A stretch of 64,000 nucleotides of DNA from NCBI RefSeq assembly GCF_965199065.1, contig NZ_CBDAQN010000001.1, positions 930,001-994,000 of the forward strand, written 5' to 3'. The position numbers were made by a program, and so were the translations under genes. Positions 42,481-51,899 of the stretch are shown piece after piece. The DNA is from Acidisoma sp965199065. Lineage in GTDB: Bacteria; Pseudomonadota; Alphaproteobacteria; Acetobacterales; Acetobacteraceae. The notes beneath the pieces are model-generated. The model ran no database searches. It was not told where the DNA came from and saw only the letters and a list, made by a program, of their open reading frames with translations. How positions within the stretch are numbered: the stretch's first letter is position 1; the number at the start of each line of letters is the position of its first letter.

Positions 42481-43092
42481 TCATCCGGCCTCTGCGCGCC
42501 TGCGAGGCGCTAAGCGACCGGAGGCGAGCCAGCCCCAGCGGCCGAGGAGCGGCGTAAGGAAACGATCCGTTCCGAACTGCAGACCGGCCTGCGCCAGGAA
42601 CAGGGCGATGAAAACGAAGGCGTAGATGATGGCGGTTCCGATATCGGTTGAGCCGGCCTTGTAGGGTCCACCGAAGCCTTCGGCCGTCGACCAGATCGTA
42701 AGCGTCAGCAACACGCCCCCCAGCGCGGCCATATTGGTGAAGATGCCGAAGATCAACGCGAAGGCGAGCGCAGACTCGCTCAGTGCGACGATGGTTGCGA
42801 AGACGTGCGGATTAACCTCGATGATGTTGATCCAGAACCCGATCCACGCCTTCACGAGCGGCGGCTGCCCGTCAAGCGCACCACTGAGATAGGTCGGCAG
42901 GCCCGTCTGAAATGCGGGCCGCCATTTGAATTGGGCGTCAATCGCCCAAACGATCCCGAAGACGATGCGCAACACGCCGAAAGCCTGATCGCGCCACGGC
43001 TGGATGCCTCTCCCAGCCTGCAACATCGCGGATGCTGGTATCATCGACGACATGCGCGTGCCGTCGTCCACGATCTCGGAAGGATGTCGCAT
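42481..43092 (-). CDS. DoxX-like integral membrane protein
   Basis: Membrane protein of 203 residues with about four or five spans: WRDQAFGVLRIVFGIVWAIDAQFKWRP, then NPHVFATIVALSESALAFALIFGIFTNMAALGGVLLTLTIWS and IYAFVFIALFLAQAGLQFG. The pattern is DoxX/MauE-like (quinol-oxidase accessory type). ATG 43092 is chosen; the longer open frame upstream has no coding character. Its role here is unknown. It stands alone between the polyketide and hopanoid genes. Confidence 0.75.
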   Translation of the reverse strand: MRHPSEIVDDGTRMSSMIPASAMLQAGRGIQPWRDQAFGVLRIVFGIVWAIDAQFKWRPAFQTGLPTYLSGALDGQPPLVKAWIGFWINIIEVNPHVFATIVALSESALAFALIFGIFTNMAALGGVLLTLTIWSTAEGFGGPYKAGSTDIGTAIIYAFVFIALFLAQAGLQFGTDRFLTPLLGRWGWLASGRLAPRRRAEAG

Positions 43093-43368
43093 GCTTGCTA
43101 CCCGTGATGATGATTTAGTTGAGACACAAGATTGTTTCGGCACGGCAGCGGAGACCGCGCGGTGTCTCGCCGCATCAACCCGTCGCAAGCTGGACCGGCC
43201 ACTGCCAGCGAGAATGCCGCGGGTGCTTTACGCCCCATGAAGATGATGTGCTGCCTCGACCGCTGGCCGCCTGAAGGTCTTGTGGCAGGCCAAGCTTACG
43301 GCAACCTGACAGCCAGGCGATGCCGAGCCAGTTGACCGCCGCAAGCGCCAGTGCCGTCGCGAGCGTCC

Positions 43369-44403
43369 CTAACCGCGAGGACCCAGGTTGGAGGAAGCGT
43401 CTTCCAGCCTCTGGAGCGCCCGCCGGTCGCGGCGGAGGGCGTGGAACTCGAGCCATTGCCAGATCAGCAGGGCCGGAAGCCCGATGACGAGATCGCGCGC
43501 GCGGGTGAGAAGCGACACCGCAACGGAAATATCCGCAGGCAATCCAAATATGGCGCCGAGGCCGGCATACGCGGCCTCCTGCACGCCCGCGGCGCCGGGC
43601 ACGAAGAAGGTCATGCTCAACGCGGCCCGGAGCAACGCCTCGATCCCCAGTGCCTGCGTGGGTGTGATCGGCGCGCCGAGCAGATGGTAGGCGAGCCAAG
43701 AGCTTCCGGCCGAGCCCAGCCACCCGATGAAGTGGCATAGCACGGCGGCGACGATGGCGGTCTTGCGTTCGTAGATGGCGTCGAACTGGCCGGCCATGCG
43801 ATCGAGCGGACCCAAGGCGATCCGGCCGGCGGGCACCCCGGATTCTCCCGCGCCGATGCGCGCCACCAGTTTCTGCAGCACCCGGGTGCCCGGGCCAGGC
43901 AAGGAAATGAAGGTAACGGCCGCAAGCCCGGCAACCGCGATGCCCGCGCCGATCGGCAGGATGAGGCTCGAATGCGGCTGCCATACCACCAGCACGACAA
44001 GGCCGAGCGCTGCGAAAAGCACTTCCGCGGCGAACTCGGCCGCCACGTCGACCAAGGTCGAGGCCGCGGCGAGTGGTTTGGACATGCCCGCCAGCGAAAC
44101 CGCGCGAGCACCCATGACGAAGCCGCCCACAGGCAGGAAGGGCAGGAAGCGGCCGCCGCCTTCCCGCACGAGACGGCCCCAGTAGAGGATAGGGTAGGTG
44201 CGGAAGTGGCCTTCCGGCAGGATGATGAACCAGGCGAGGGCCAGCAGCAGCGTGACCGCGAGTTGGGTCGCCACCATCAGGGAGAAGCCGCGCCACCCCA
44301 CCGACAACAGCGCCGCCAGCACATGATGCGCCCCGAACACGAAGACCATGAGGATGGCGAGCAGAATGCCGGCCAGCATGAAGGCGACGGAGAGGCGCTT
44401 CAT
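43369..44403 (-). CDS. hpnL: HpnL-like membrane protein (LPG-synthase TM fold)
   Basis: Integral membrane protein of 344 residues with about eight spans, of the lysylphosphatidylglycerol-synthase TM/UPF0104 group. Visible blocks: RTYPILYWGRLVREGGGRFLPFLPVGGFVMGARAVSLAGMSKPLAAASTLVDVAAEF, then the C-terminal FVPGAAGVQEAAYAGLGAIFGLP. HpnL proteins are encoded with hopanoid genes and may move hopanoids or related lipids; that role is not proven. Divergent from hpnA. Confidence 0.82.
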   Translation of the reverse strand: MKRLSVAFMLAGILLAILMVFVFGAHHVLAALLSVGWRGFSLMVATQLAVTLLLALAWFIILPEGHFRTYPILYWGRLVREGGGRFLPFLPVGGFVMGARAVSLAGMSKPLAAASTLVDVAAEFAAEVLFAALGLVVLVVWQPHSSLILPIGAGIAVAGLAAVTFISLPGPGTRVLQKLVARIGAGESGVPAGRIALGPLDRMAGQFDAIYERKTAIVAAVLCHFIGWLGSAGSSWLAYHLLGAPITPTQALGIEALLRAALSMTFFVPGAAGVQEAAYAGLGAIFGLPADISVAVSLLTRARDLVIGLPALLIWQWLEFHALRRDRRALQRLEDASSNLGPRG

Positions 44404-44593
44404 GGCTAAGGGCAGAAGCCCCAGGCCGGCGCGGGCACGATGCTGTTCACGGCTTTTGTCCCGGATCAGAGCTTGCGCCCATAGAGCATGACCGCTTCAA
44501 GGTTGAACCGGCGTCTAGGGACGAAGGCTTCTATACCGGCGCCGCTTCGGCTCGCCAATTCGCTACAGACTGTAACTGCCGCAGGAGAGGCCA

Positions 44594-45598
44594 TTGGCCC
44601 GCGCAAATCTCGCCTTCGTCACCGGCGCCACCGGCTTCGTCGGCGCCGCCGTCGCCCGCGCCCTGGCCCTCAGGGGCTTTTCCCTGCGGCTCCTCGTGCG
44701 CCGCGCCAGCGAACGCAAGCATCTGGCGGGGCTGGAGGCAGAGTTGGTGGAGGGCGACCTCAACGATGCCGTGTCGCTGACACATGGCGTCAAGGATTGC
44801 CGCTACGTCTTTCATGTTGCGGCAGATTATCGTATTTGGGTGCCGGAGCCCGAGGCCATGATCGCGACCAACGTCCGCGCCACCGAGACCCTTCTGCGCC
44901 TGGCTCATGCGGCGGGTGTGGAGCGTATCGTCTACACGAGCAGCGTGGCGGCCCTTGGCCTGGCGCCACGGGGCGCGCCGCCGGCCGACGAGAAGACGCC
45001 CATCACCTACGACAAGGTCGTCGGGACCTACAAGAAGTCCAAGTTTCTGGCGGAGCAGGTGGCGCTGCGGCTGTCCGACGAGGGCATTCCTGTCGTCATC
45101 GTCAACCCTGCGGCGCCGGTCGGACCGGGCGACGTGAAGCCGACGCCTACGGGGGTCATGATCCGCGACGCGGCGACCGGCCGGATGCCGGCGTTCGTCG
45201 ATACCGGCCTCAGCGTCGTGCATGTCGATGATTGCGCCGAGGGCCATCTGCTGGCGCTCGAGCGCGGGACGATCGGCGAGCGCTACATTCTCGGCGGCGA
45301 GAATATCTCGATGGCCGAGGTGCTGGGGCTGGTGGATGAGGTGACCGGAAAGCCGGTTCGCCGGTTCAAGCTGCCGATCGGCCCCCTCATGCCGGCGGCG
45401 GTCGTCGCCGAACAGGTGGCGCGGGTGACGGGGAAGGAGCCGCGCCTGACCCGCGATCACCTCAAGATGGCGCGCAAGATGATGTATTTCTCATCCGCCA
45501 AGGCGGAGGCGGATCTCGGCTACACGTATCGCCCGGCGCGCGAGGCGGTGCGGGACGCTCTCACTTGGTTCGAGACGCACGGCTACCTCAAGGCATGA
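44594..45598 (+). CDS. hpnA: hopanoid-associated sugar epimerase HpnA
   Basis: Extended SDR of 334 residues. The NAD(P) motif TGATGFVG is at 10-17 and the YKKSKFLAEQ (YxxxK) active site is intact; RIVYTSSVAALGLAPRGAPPADE is typical. HpnA is assigned to modification of the sugar moiety of bacteriohopanepolyols. TTG 44594 has AGGAG six bases upstream. First gene of the hopanoid operon; hpnB overlaps its stop codon. Confidence 0.9.
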   Translation: MARANLAFVTGATGFVGAAVARALALRGFSLRLLVRRASERKHLAGLEAELVEGDLNDAVSLTHGVKDCRYVFHVAADYRIWVPEPEAMIATNVRATETLLRLAHAAGVERIVYTSSVAALGLAPRGAPPADEKTPITYDKVVGTYKKSKFLAEQVALRLSDEGIPVVIVNPAAPVGPGDVKPTPTGVMIRDAATGRMPAFVDTGLSVVHVDDCAEGHLLALERGTIGERYILGGENISMAEVLGLVDEVTGKPVRRFKLPIGPLMPAAVVAEQVARVTGKEPRLTRDHLKMARKMMYFSSAKAEADLGYTYRPAREAVRDALTWFETHGYLKA

Positions 45599-46719
45599 CG
45601 ATCCTCACGGTGCTCGCGCTGCTCGTCTGGTGCGGGCTGATCCTCTTTCACGGCCGCTACTGGCAGTCGGGGCCGATCCTGCCGCCGGTGCCGGAGGGCC
45701 TGACGCTACCGCCTGTCGATGTCGTCGTGCCGGCGCGGGACGAGGCGCCCTCCATCGCCGCCGCGATCGGATCGCTGACGCGGCAGGCGATGCCTAACGT
45801 CCGCATCATATTGGTCGATGACGGCAGCACCGACGGCACGGCCGATCTGGCGCGGGCTGCCGCCGAGGGTGCGCCGCATCCGCTGACCATCGTGCCCGGC
45901 GCTCCCAAGCCACCCGGCTGGAGCGGCAAGCTCTGGGCGGTGAGCCAGGGTCTGGCCGCCACCACCGCCGATCTCGTGCTGCTGACGGATGCCGACATCA
46001 CCCATGAGCCGGACCATCTCGCCCGGCTGGTGGCCCGCGCCGAGGCCGAGGATCTCGACCTCGTTTCCGAGATGGTGCTGCTGCATTGCGAGAGCTTCGC
46101 CGAGCGGGCGCTGGTGCCGGCCTTCGTCTACTTCTTCCAGCTTCTCTACCCGTTCGCGCAGGTGGCGGACCCTCGCCACCGGATGGCGGGTGCTGCCGGC
46201 GGCACCGTGCTCATCCGCCGCCGTGCGCTCGACCGGATCGGCGGCATTGCCGCGGTGAGGGGTGCTCTGATCGACGACGTGGCCCTCGGCACCGCGGTCA
46301 AGCGCAGCGGCGGGCGCATCTGGCTCGGCCATACCACGCGCGCGCGCTCGATCCGCCTCTATCCGGAGTTCCGCGACATCTGGGCGATGGTCGCCCGCAC
46401 CGCCTATGTGCAGCTTGGCTTCTCGCCGGTGAAGCTCGCCGGCACCGTGCTCGGCATGCTGGTGGTCTGGCTGCTGCCGCCGGCCGCCGCCACCCTCGGC
46501 CACGGGTTAACACGCTGGTTCGGGCTCGCTGCCTGGGTGCTGATGGCGGCAAGCTTCCTGCCGAGCCTGCGCCGCTACCGGCTCTCGCCGGTCTGGGCCC
46601 TCTTCCTCCCGCTCATCGCCCTGTTCTACATGGCAGCGACGGTCGGCTCTGCGCTCAACCACATGCGCGGACGGAGCGTTATGTGGAAGAACCGGGTCTA
46701 TGCCGATGGTCAATCATGA
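45595..46719 (+). CDS. hpnB: hopanoid-associated glycosyltransferase HpnB
   Basis: Family 2-type glycosyltransferase of 374 residues. The N-terminal membrane anchor is MTILTVLALLVWCGLILFHGRYW, the GT-A core is PPVDVVVPARDEAPSIAAAIGSL, VDDGSTDGT and LTDADITHEPDHLA, and the C-terminal part has two to three membrane spans. It would transfer a sugar to a hopanoid polyol. ATG 45595 overlaps the hpnA stop (ATGA). Part of the unbroken hpnABCDE-shc chain. Confidence 0.9.
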   Translation: MTILTVLALLVWCGLILFHGRYWQSGPILPPVPEGLTLPPVDVVVPARDEAPSIAAAIGSLTRQAMPNVRIILVDDGSTDGTADLARAAAEGAPHPLTIVPGAPKPPGWSGKLWAVSQGLAATTADLVLLTDADITHEPDHLARLVARAEAEDLDLVSEMVLLHCESFAERALVPAFVYFFQLLYPFAQVADPRHRMAGAAGGTVLIRRRALDRIGGIAAVRGALIDDVALGTAVKRSGGRIWLGHTTRARSIRLYPEFRDIWAMVARTAYVQLGFSPVKLAGTVLGMLVVWLLPPAAATLGHGLTRWFGLAAWVLMAASFLPSLRRYRLSPVWALFLPLIALFYMAATVGSALNHMRGRSVMWKNRVYADGQS

Positions 46720-47564
46720 GCGCTAGCGCCGCTGCCGACACTGAAAACGTCGAAAGCTGGTCCGGCAAGGGTCGCGGCGACGAGAACTTTCCCGTCGGCG
46801 TCATCATCCGCCCCGATCTCCGCCGCCACGTCCATGCCTATTACGCCTTCGCCCGCAACGCCGACGACATCGGCGACAGCCCCATCCTGCCGCCCGCCGA
46901 GAAGATTGCCCGTCTCGACCACATGGAGGCCGTGCTGCTGGGGCATCGGGAAGGCGGGTCGCCCAGCGCCGCCGGCCTCCGCGCGAGCTTGGCCGAAACC
47001 GGCGTCGATCCGCGGCATGCCACCGACCTGCTCATCGCCTTCCGCCGGGACGCGACCAAGAACCGCTACGCGAACTGGGATGAACTGCTCGACTACTGCC
47101 GCGTCTCCGCCATGCCGGTCGGGCGCTACGTTCTCGACGTGCACGGCGAATCGCCCGCGACGCACGCGCCCTCGGATGCGCTCTGCGCGGCGCTTCAGGT
47201 GCTCAACCATCTCCAGGATTGCCAGAAGGATCTGCATGACCTCGACCGCTGCTACCTGCCGCAGGACCTCATGAGCGCCTCGGGAACGGATGTCACCGCC
47301 GTGTCGGGCAAGGCCGAGACGCCCGGCCTGCGCCGTGTCTTCGACGCGCTGCTGGATCGTTGCGACGCGCTCAATGCCGAGGCGGCCGCGCTGCCGCGCC
47401 TGGTCCGGGACCGCCGTCTGCGGATCGAGACCGGCGTCATCGCGAGCCTCGCCCGCCGGCTCACCACGCGGCTGCGGCGGGGCGATCCATTGGCGATGCG
47501 GGTGAAGCTCACCAAGACCGACGCCGTTCGCGCGCTGCTCGGCTCGCTGGTCCACGCCCTATGA
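46716..47564 (+). CDS. hpnC: hydroxysqualene synthase HpnC
   Basis: Squalene/phytoene-synthase-fold enzyme of 282 residues. In the bacterial three-step route it converts presqualene diphosphate to hydroxysqualene. First Asp-rich motif: YYAFARNADDIGDSPILPP; second motif region: ALQVLNHLQDCQKDLHDLDRCYLP. ATG 46716 overlaps the hpnB stop. Its product is the substrate for HpnE, encoded two genes downstream. Confidence 0.92.
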   Translation: MSASAAADTENVESWSGKGRGDENFPVGVIIRPDLRRHVHAYYAFARNADDIGDSPILPPAEKIARLDHMEAVLLGHREGGSPSAAGLRASLAETGVDPRHATDLLIAFRRDATKNRYANWDELLDYCRVSAMPVGRYVLDVHGESPATHAPSDALCAALQVLNHLQDCQKDLHDLDRCYLPQDLMSASGTDVTAVSGKAETPGLRRVFDALLDRCDALNAEAAALPRLVRDRRLRIETGVIASLARRLTTRLRRGDPLAMRVKLTKTDAVRALLGSLVHAL

Positions 47565-48433
47565 GCCTGGCGAAGCTCCCGCAGCCGCCGCTGGGCGCGC
47601 TGCCGGCCGATCTCGAATTCGTCGAGGGGCTTGTGAAGCGGTCCGGCTCGTCCTTCTACTATGGCATGCGTATGTTGCCGCCGGACCGGCGCGCCGCCGT
47701 CTACTCCATCTATGCCTTCTGCCGCGTGGTCGACGATATCGCCGACGAGCCCGGCTCTCTCGTAGCCAAACGTGAGGCGCTCGACGGCTGGCGCGACCGG
47801 ATCGCGGCCCTGGCCGAGGGGCGCGCCGACGATGGCCTCACCCGCCTGCTGCTGCTTTCGACGCGGAAATACGATCTTCGCGGCAAGGATTTTCTGGCGG
47901 TGATCGACGGCATGCAGATGGATGCCGAACGCGAGATTGTCGCGCCCCCGCTGGCGACGCTCGACCTCTACTGCGACCGTGTGGCGAGCGCCGTGGGGCG
48001 GCTCTCGGTGCGGGCGTTCGGGGATGCTTCCATGGCCGCCGACCGCGTCGCCTATTGCCTGGGGCGGGCGCTGCAGCTCACCAACATTCTGCGCGACATC
48101 GGCGAGGATGCCGAGCGCTCCCGCCTCTATCTTCCGCGCGAGTGGCTGGCGGAGGAGGGCGTGCCGCCCAACCCGCTCGCGGCACTGAAATCTCCCGGCT
48201 TGCCGCGCCTCTGCGAACGTCTGGCGGCACTGGCGCGCGACCACTATCGCGGTGCCGAGGAGGCTATGGCCGCCTGCGACCCGCGGGCAATGAAGCCGGC
48301 GCGGATGATGGCCGCGCCCTATCGCGCCTTGCTCGCCCGCATGGAGAAGTCCGGCTTCCGTCACCCCGAGCAACGGGTGCGACTTCCGGCCTGGCAGAAG
48401 GCCTGGTTCGGCTTCAGGATGATGACGGCTTGA
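47561..48433 (+). CDS. hpnD: presqualene diphosphate synthase HpnD
   Basis: Squalene/phytoene-synthase-fold enzyme of 290 residues that condenses two farnesyl diphosphates to presqualene diphosphate. Motifs: YSIYAFCRVVDDIADEPG and RALQLTNILRDIGEDAERSRLYLPREWL, both complete. The longer open frame reaching back to 47360 is a shadow inside hpnC; ATG 47561 overlaps the hpnC stop codon by four bases. Confidence 0.93.
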   Translation: MSLAKLPQPPLGALPADLEFVEGLVKRSGSSFYYGMRMLPPDRRAAVYSIYAFCRVVDDIADEPGSLVAKREALDGWRDRIAALAEGRADDGLTRLLLLSTRKYDLRGKDFLAVIDGMQMDAEREIVAPPLATLDLYCDRVASAVGRLSVRAFGDASMAADRVAYCLGRALQLTNILRDIGEDAERSRLYLPREWLAEEGVPPNPLAALKSPGLPRLCERLAALARDHYRGAEEAMAACDPRAMKPARMMAAPYRALLARMEKSGFRHPEQRVRLPAWQKAWFGFRMMTA

Positions 48434-49686
48434 GCGCTTCCCGAGGGCGCGTTCATGTCATCGGCGCCGGGCTGGCGGGGCTGTCGGCGGCGATGGCGCT
48501 GGTCGAGGCCGGGCGCGCGGTCACGGTTCACGAGGCTGGCCCGGCGGCGGGCGGTCGCTGCCGCTCCTACTTCGATCGCGAACTTGGCTGCCGGATCGAC
48601 AACGGCAACCACCTGCTGCTTTCCGGCAATGCCGCCGCCATGCGCTACCTCGACCGCATCGGCGCGCGCGACAGCATGGTCGGTCCGGCCGCACCTGTCT
48701 TTCCCTTCATCGACCGCGCGGACGGTGCCCGCTGGGTGCTGCGGCTCGACCCCGGGCGGCTCCCCTTCTGGATCTTCGATCGCAAGCGGCGTGTGCCCGG
48801 CACTGGCTGGCGGGACTATCTGGCGCTCCTTCGGCTTCGTGGAGCCCATGGCACCGTGGCGGAGGCGCTCGGCGGGGCCGGACCGCTCTACCGGCGACTG
48901 CTGGAGCCGCTCGCCATCGCGGCTTTGAATACAGCGCCCGACGAGGGGCTCGCGTCGCTCATGCAGGCGGTGGTGGCGCAGACCCTGGGCGCGGGTGGCG
49001 CCGCCTGCCGGCCACTCGTGCCGCGCGAGGGCCTTTCCGAAAGCTTCATCGACCCCGCGGTCAACTGGCTTCGCGAGCGTGGGGCGGATGTGCGATTCGG
49101 CCGCCGGATGCTGGCCCTCGAACGGGCCGGCGATCACGTCTCCGTGCTGAACTTCAGCGATGGGCCGGTTCCCCTTGATCCGCACGACAGTGTCGTGCTC
49201 GCCGTGCCGGCGCCCGTCGCCGCTGGTGTCTTGCCCGGGCTTGCGGTGCCGGATGCCTTCGAATCGATCCTCAACCTGCACTACCTCGCCGATGCCCCGG
49301 AGGGGGATGCGCCGTTCGTGGGCGTCGTGGGCGGGGTCGCCGAATGGGTATTCATCAAGCCCGGCATTGTCTCGGTGACCATCAGCGCCGCCAACCGGCT
49401 GGCCGATGTGTCGGCGGAGACGCTCGCGGCCCAGGTCTGGCCCGACGTGCGTGCCGCCTGTCCGTCATTACCCGAGGCCATGCCAAGCTTCCGGGTGGTT
49501 CGCGAGAAGCGGGCGACGTTTGCCGCTACCGCAGCGCAGCAAAAACGCAGGCCAGCGGTGGACGGCGCGGGGCTTGCCAACCTCGTGCTCGCGGGCGACT
49601 GGACGGGGACCGGCTTGCCAGCCACGATCGAGGGCAGCATACGCTCGGGAGAGTCCGCAGCCCGCTTTCTCTTGAGGCATGTATAA
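48430..49686 (+). CDS. hpnE: hydroxysqualene dehydroxylase HpnE
   Basis: FAD-dependent amine-oxidase-fold enzyme of 418 residues that reduces hydroxysqualene to squalene. The dinucleotide motif HVIGAGLAGLSAAMAL with HEAGPAAGGRCRSYF is N-terminal; DNGNHLLLSGN and the C-terminal LVLAGDWTGTGLPATIEGSIRSGESAA are typical of HpnE. TTG 48430 overlaps the hpnD stop (TTGA); the open frame beginning at 48055 is a shadow. The end overlaps shc by eight bases. Confidence 0.92.
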   Translation: MSASRGRVHVIGAGLAGLSAAMALVEAGRAVTVHEAGPAAGGRCRSYFDRELGCRIDNGNHLLLSGNAAAMRYLDRIGARDSMVGPAAPVFPFIDRADGARWVLRLDPGRLPFWIFDRKRRVPGTGWRDYLALLRLRGAHGTVAEALGGAGPLYRRLLEPLAIAALNTAPDEGLASLMQAVVAQTLGAGGAACRPLVPREGLSESFIDPAVNWLRERGADVRFGRRMLALERAGDHVSVLNFSDGPVPLDPHDSVVLAVPAPVAAGVLPGLAVPDAFESILNLHYLADAPEGDAPFVGVVGGVAEWVFIKPGIVSVTISAANRLADVSAETLAAQVWPDVRAACPSLPEAMPSFRVVREKRATFAATAAQQKRRPAVDGAGLANLVLAGDWTGTGLPATIEGSIRSGESAARFLLRHV

Positions 49687-51643
49687 GGCGACGATGCCGC
49701 ACGACATGAACTTGGACACCGCGCTCGCCAGCGACGACCTCGAAGCCGCCATCGACCGGGCGGAGCAGGCGTTGCGGGGCCACCAGCAGCCGGACGGGCA
49801 TTGGGTGTTCGAGCTTGAGGCGGATGCCACGATCCCCGCCGAGTACGTGTTGCTCGAGCACTACCTCGACCGGATAGACAACGAGCTGCAGCCCAAGATC
49901 GGGGTCTATCTGCGCCGCATCCAGGGCGAGCACGGCGGTTGGCCGCTCTATCATGGTGGGGCTTTCAACCTCTCGGCAAGCGTCAAGGCTTACTTCGCGC
50001 TGAAGGCGATCGGGGACGATCCCGCTGCCCCGCACATGGCGCGGGCGCGTAAGGCGATCTTGTCGGCGGGCGGCGCGGAACGAGCCAATGTCTTCACCCG
50101 CATCCAGCTGGCGCTGTTCGGCGAAGTGCCGTGGCGCGCCGTGCCGGTGATGCCGGTCGAGATCATGGGGCTGCCGAAATGGTTCCCCTTCCATCTGCTC
50201 AAGATCAGCTACTGGTCGCGCACCGTCGTCGTGCCGCTGCTCGTGCTCATGGCGCTGAAGCCCCAGGCACGGAACCCGCGCGGCGCTACCGTGCGGGAGC
50301 TTTTCGCGACACCGCCGGACCTCATCACCGACTGGATCAGGGGGCCGTATCGCAACGGCTGGGGCCGCTTCTTCAAGACGGTGGACGCCGTCATGCAGAA
50401 GGCCGAGCCTCGCTTCTCCAAGGAGCGCCGCCAGAAGCACATCGAAGAGGCGGTGCGCTGGGTGGGCGAGCGCCTCAACGGCGAGGACGGCCTCGGCGCG
50501 ATCTACCCGGCGATGGCCAATTCCGTGATGATGTACGACGTGCTGGGATACTCGCCGGACCACCCGCAGGCGGCGATCGCCTGGCAGTCGGTGCGGAACC
50601 TTGTCACCGTCAAGGACGAGGAAGCCTATTGCCAGCCCTGTTTCTCGCCGATCTGGGACACCGGCCTCGCAGGGCACGCGATGGCCGAGGCGCAGGGTCC
50701 CGGACCGGGGCTGGGCGTCGCCGACGTGGAGCGCGCGGCGGCCTGGCTCGTCGAGCGCCAGATCACCGAGGTCCGGGGCGACTGGGCGGAGATCAAGCCG
50801 GACATCCCTCCCGGCGGCTGGGCCTTCCAGTTCAATAACGACCACTACCCGGATGTGGACGACACCGCGGTGGTGGCGATGCTGCTGCACCGGAACGGCG
50901 ATCCGGCTCACGCGGATGCGGTCGAGCGGGCCCGGCACTGGATCATCGGCATGCAGAGCCGCAACGGCGGCTGGGGCGCCTTCGACGCCGACAACAACCA
51001 CGAATACCTCAACCACATCCCGTTTGCGGATCATGGCGCCTTGCTCGATCCGCCGACGGCCGACGTGACGGCGCGTTGCGTCTCCTTCCTGGCCCAGCTT
51101 GGCCACGTCGAGGACGCCCCGGTCATCGCCCGGGCGATCGCGTATCTCCGCCAGGATCAGGAGGCGGAAGGCTGCTGGTTCGGCCGCTGGGGCACGAACT
51201 ACATCTACGGCACCTGGTCGGTGCTCTGCGCGCTGAATGCCGCCGCCGTCTCGCCTGACGACCCGATGGTGCGGCGGGCGGTCGATTGGCTGGTCGAGAA
51301 GCAGCGGCCCGAGGGCGGCTGGGGCGAGGACTGCGCCAGCTACGAGGGGGCGCCGCCTGGCGAATACACCGAGAGCCTGCCCTCGCAGACGGCATGGGCC
51401 ATTCTGGGTCTGATGGCGGCCGGGGAGGCGGACCATGCCGCTGTCATGCGTGGTGTCGCTTGGCTCGCGTCCCAGCAGAAGGTGGACGGCGAGTGGGAGG
51501 AGATGCCGTACAACGCGGTCGGTTTCCCCCGCGTCTTCTATCTCCGGTATCACGGCTACCGGCTATTTTTCCCGCTGATGGCGATGGCCCGGTTCCGTAA
51601 TCTTCGCCAGGGCAACTCGCGAACCGTCGCCTGGGGCTTCTAG
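49679..51643 (+). CDS. shc: squalene-hopene cyclase
   Basis: Cyclase of 654 residues, forming hopene/hopanol from squalene at the membrane. The protonating motif D392-V-D394-D395 is intact (HYPDVDDTAVV). Several QW-type repeats are visible, for example GGWGAFDADNN, GCWFGRWGTNYIYGTW and GGWGEDC. ATG 49679 overlaps hpnE; ATG 49694 (MPHDMN) is an alternative. Last gene of the hopanoid chain; hpnG and hpnH for side-chain addition are not in the window. Confidence 0.95.
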   Translation: MYKATMPHDMNLDTALASDDLEAAIDRAEQALRGHQQPDGHWVFELEADATIPAEYVLLEHYLDRIDNELQPKIGVYLRRIQGEHGGWPLYHGGAFNLSASVKAYFALKAIGDDPAAPHMARARKAILSAGGAERANVFTRIQLALFGEVPWRAVPVMPVEIMGLPKWFPFHLLKISYWSRTVVVPLLVLMALKPQARNPRGATVRELFATPPDLITDWIRGPYRNGWGRFFKTVDAVMQKAEPRFSKERRQKHIEEAVRWVGERLNGEDGLGAIYPAMANSVMMYDVLGYSPDHPQAAIAWQSVRNLVTVKDEEAYCQPCFSPIWDTGLAGHAMAEAQGPGPGLGVADVERAAAWLVERQITEVRGDWAEIKPDIPPGGWAFQFNNDHYPDVDDTAVVAMLLHRNGDPAHADAVERARHWIIGMQSRNGGWGAFDADNNHEYLNHIPFADHGALLDPPTADVTARCVSFLAQLGHVEDAPVIARAIAYLRQDQEAEGCWFGRWGTNYIYGTWSVLCALNAAAVSPDDPMVRRAVDWLVEKQRPEGGWGEDCASYEGAPPGEYTESLPSQTAWAILGLMAAGEADHAAVMRGVAWLASQQKVDGEWEEMPYNAVGFPRVFYLRYHGYRLFFPLMAMARFRNLRQGNSRTVAWGF

Positions 51644-51899
51644 TCCGGCTTAGACTTCCAGATCCGCATTGTCTTCGGCGGCTCGTCAACCGACGATATT
51701 TTCACTCAAGTAAAGATTTCCGACGGTAGAGCGCCGCGAACTCCATGGTCGCAGGCATGTTTTCCGCATCGAAACCGGTTTTGGAGTGCACGGCGAAACG
51801 GTAAAGTCGTTGCAGGGATGTACGGGAATACGTTAGTCTTGCTCCCGAGGCGTTGAGCAGCCGTCGCATGCGAAGGCTTGAGGGTCATCGTCGACAAGC

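Noticed and set aside
43175..44296. 373-codon minus-strand open frame overlapping hpnL in another frame
   Set aside because: Arg/Gly/His-rich with no domain; hpnL in its own frame has membrane spans and family motifs.
49526..51553. 675-codon minus-strand open frame opposite squalene-hopene cyclase
   Set aside because: Antisense of the QW-repeat protein; no start context and no motif.
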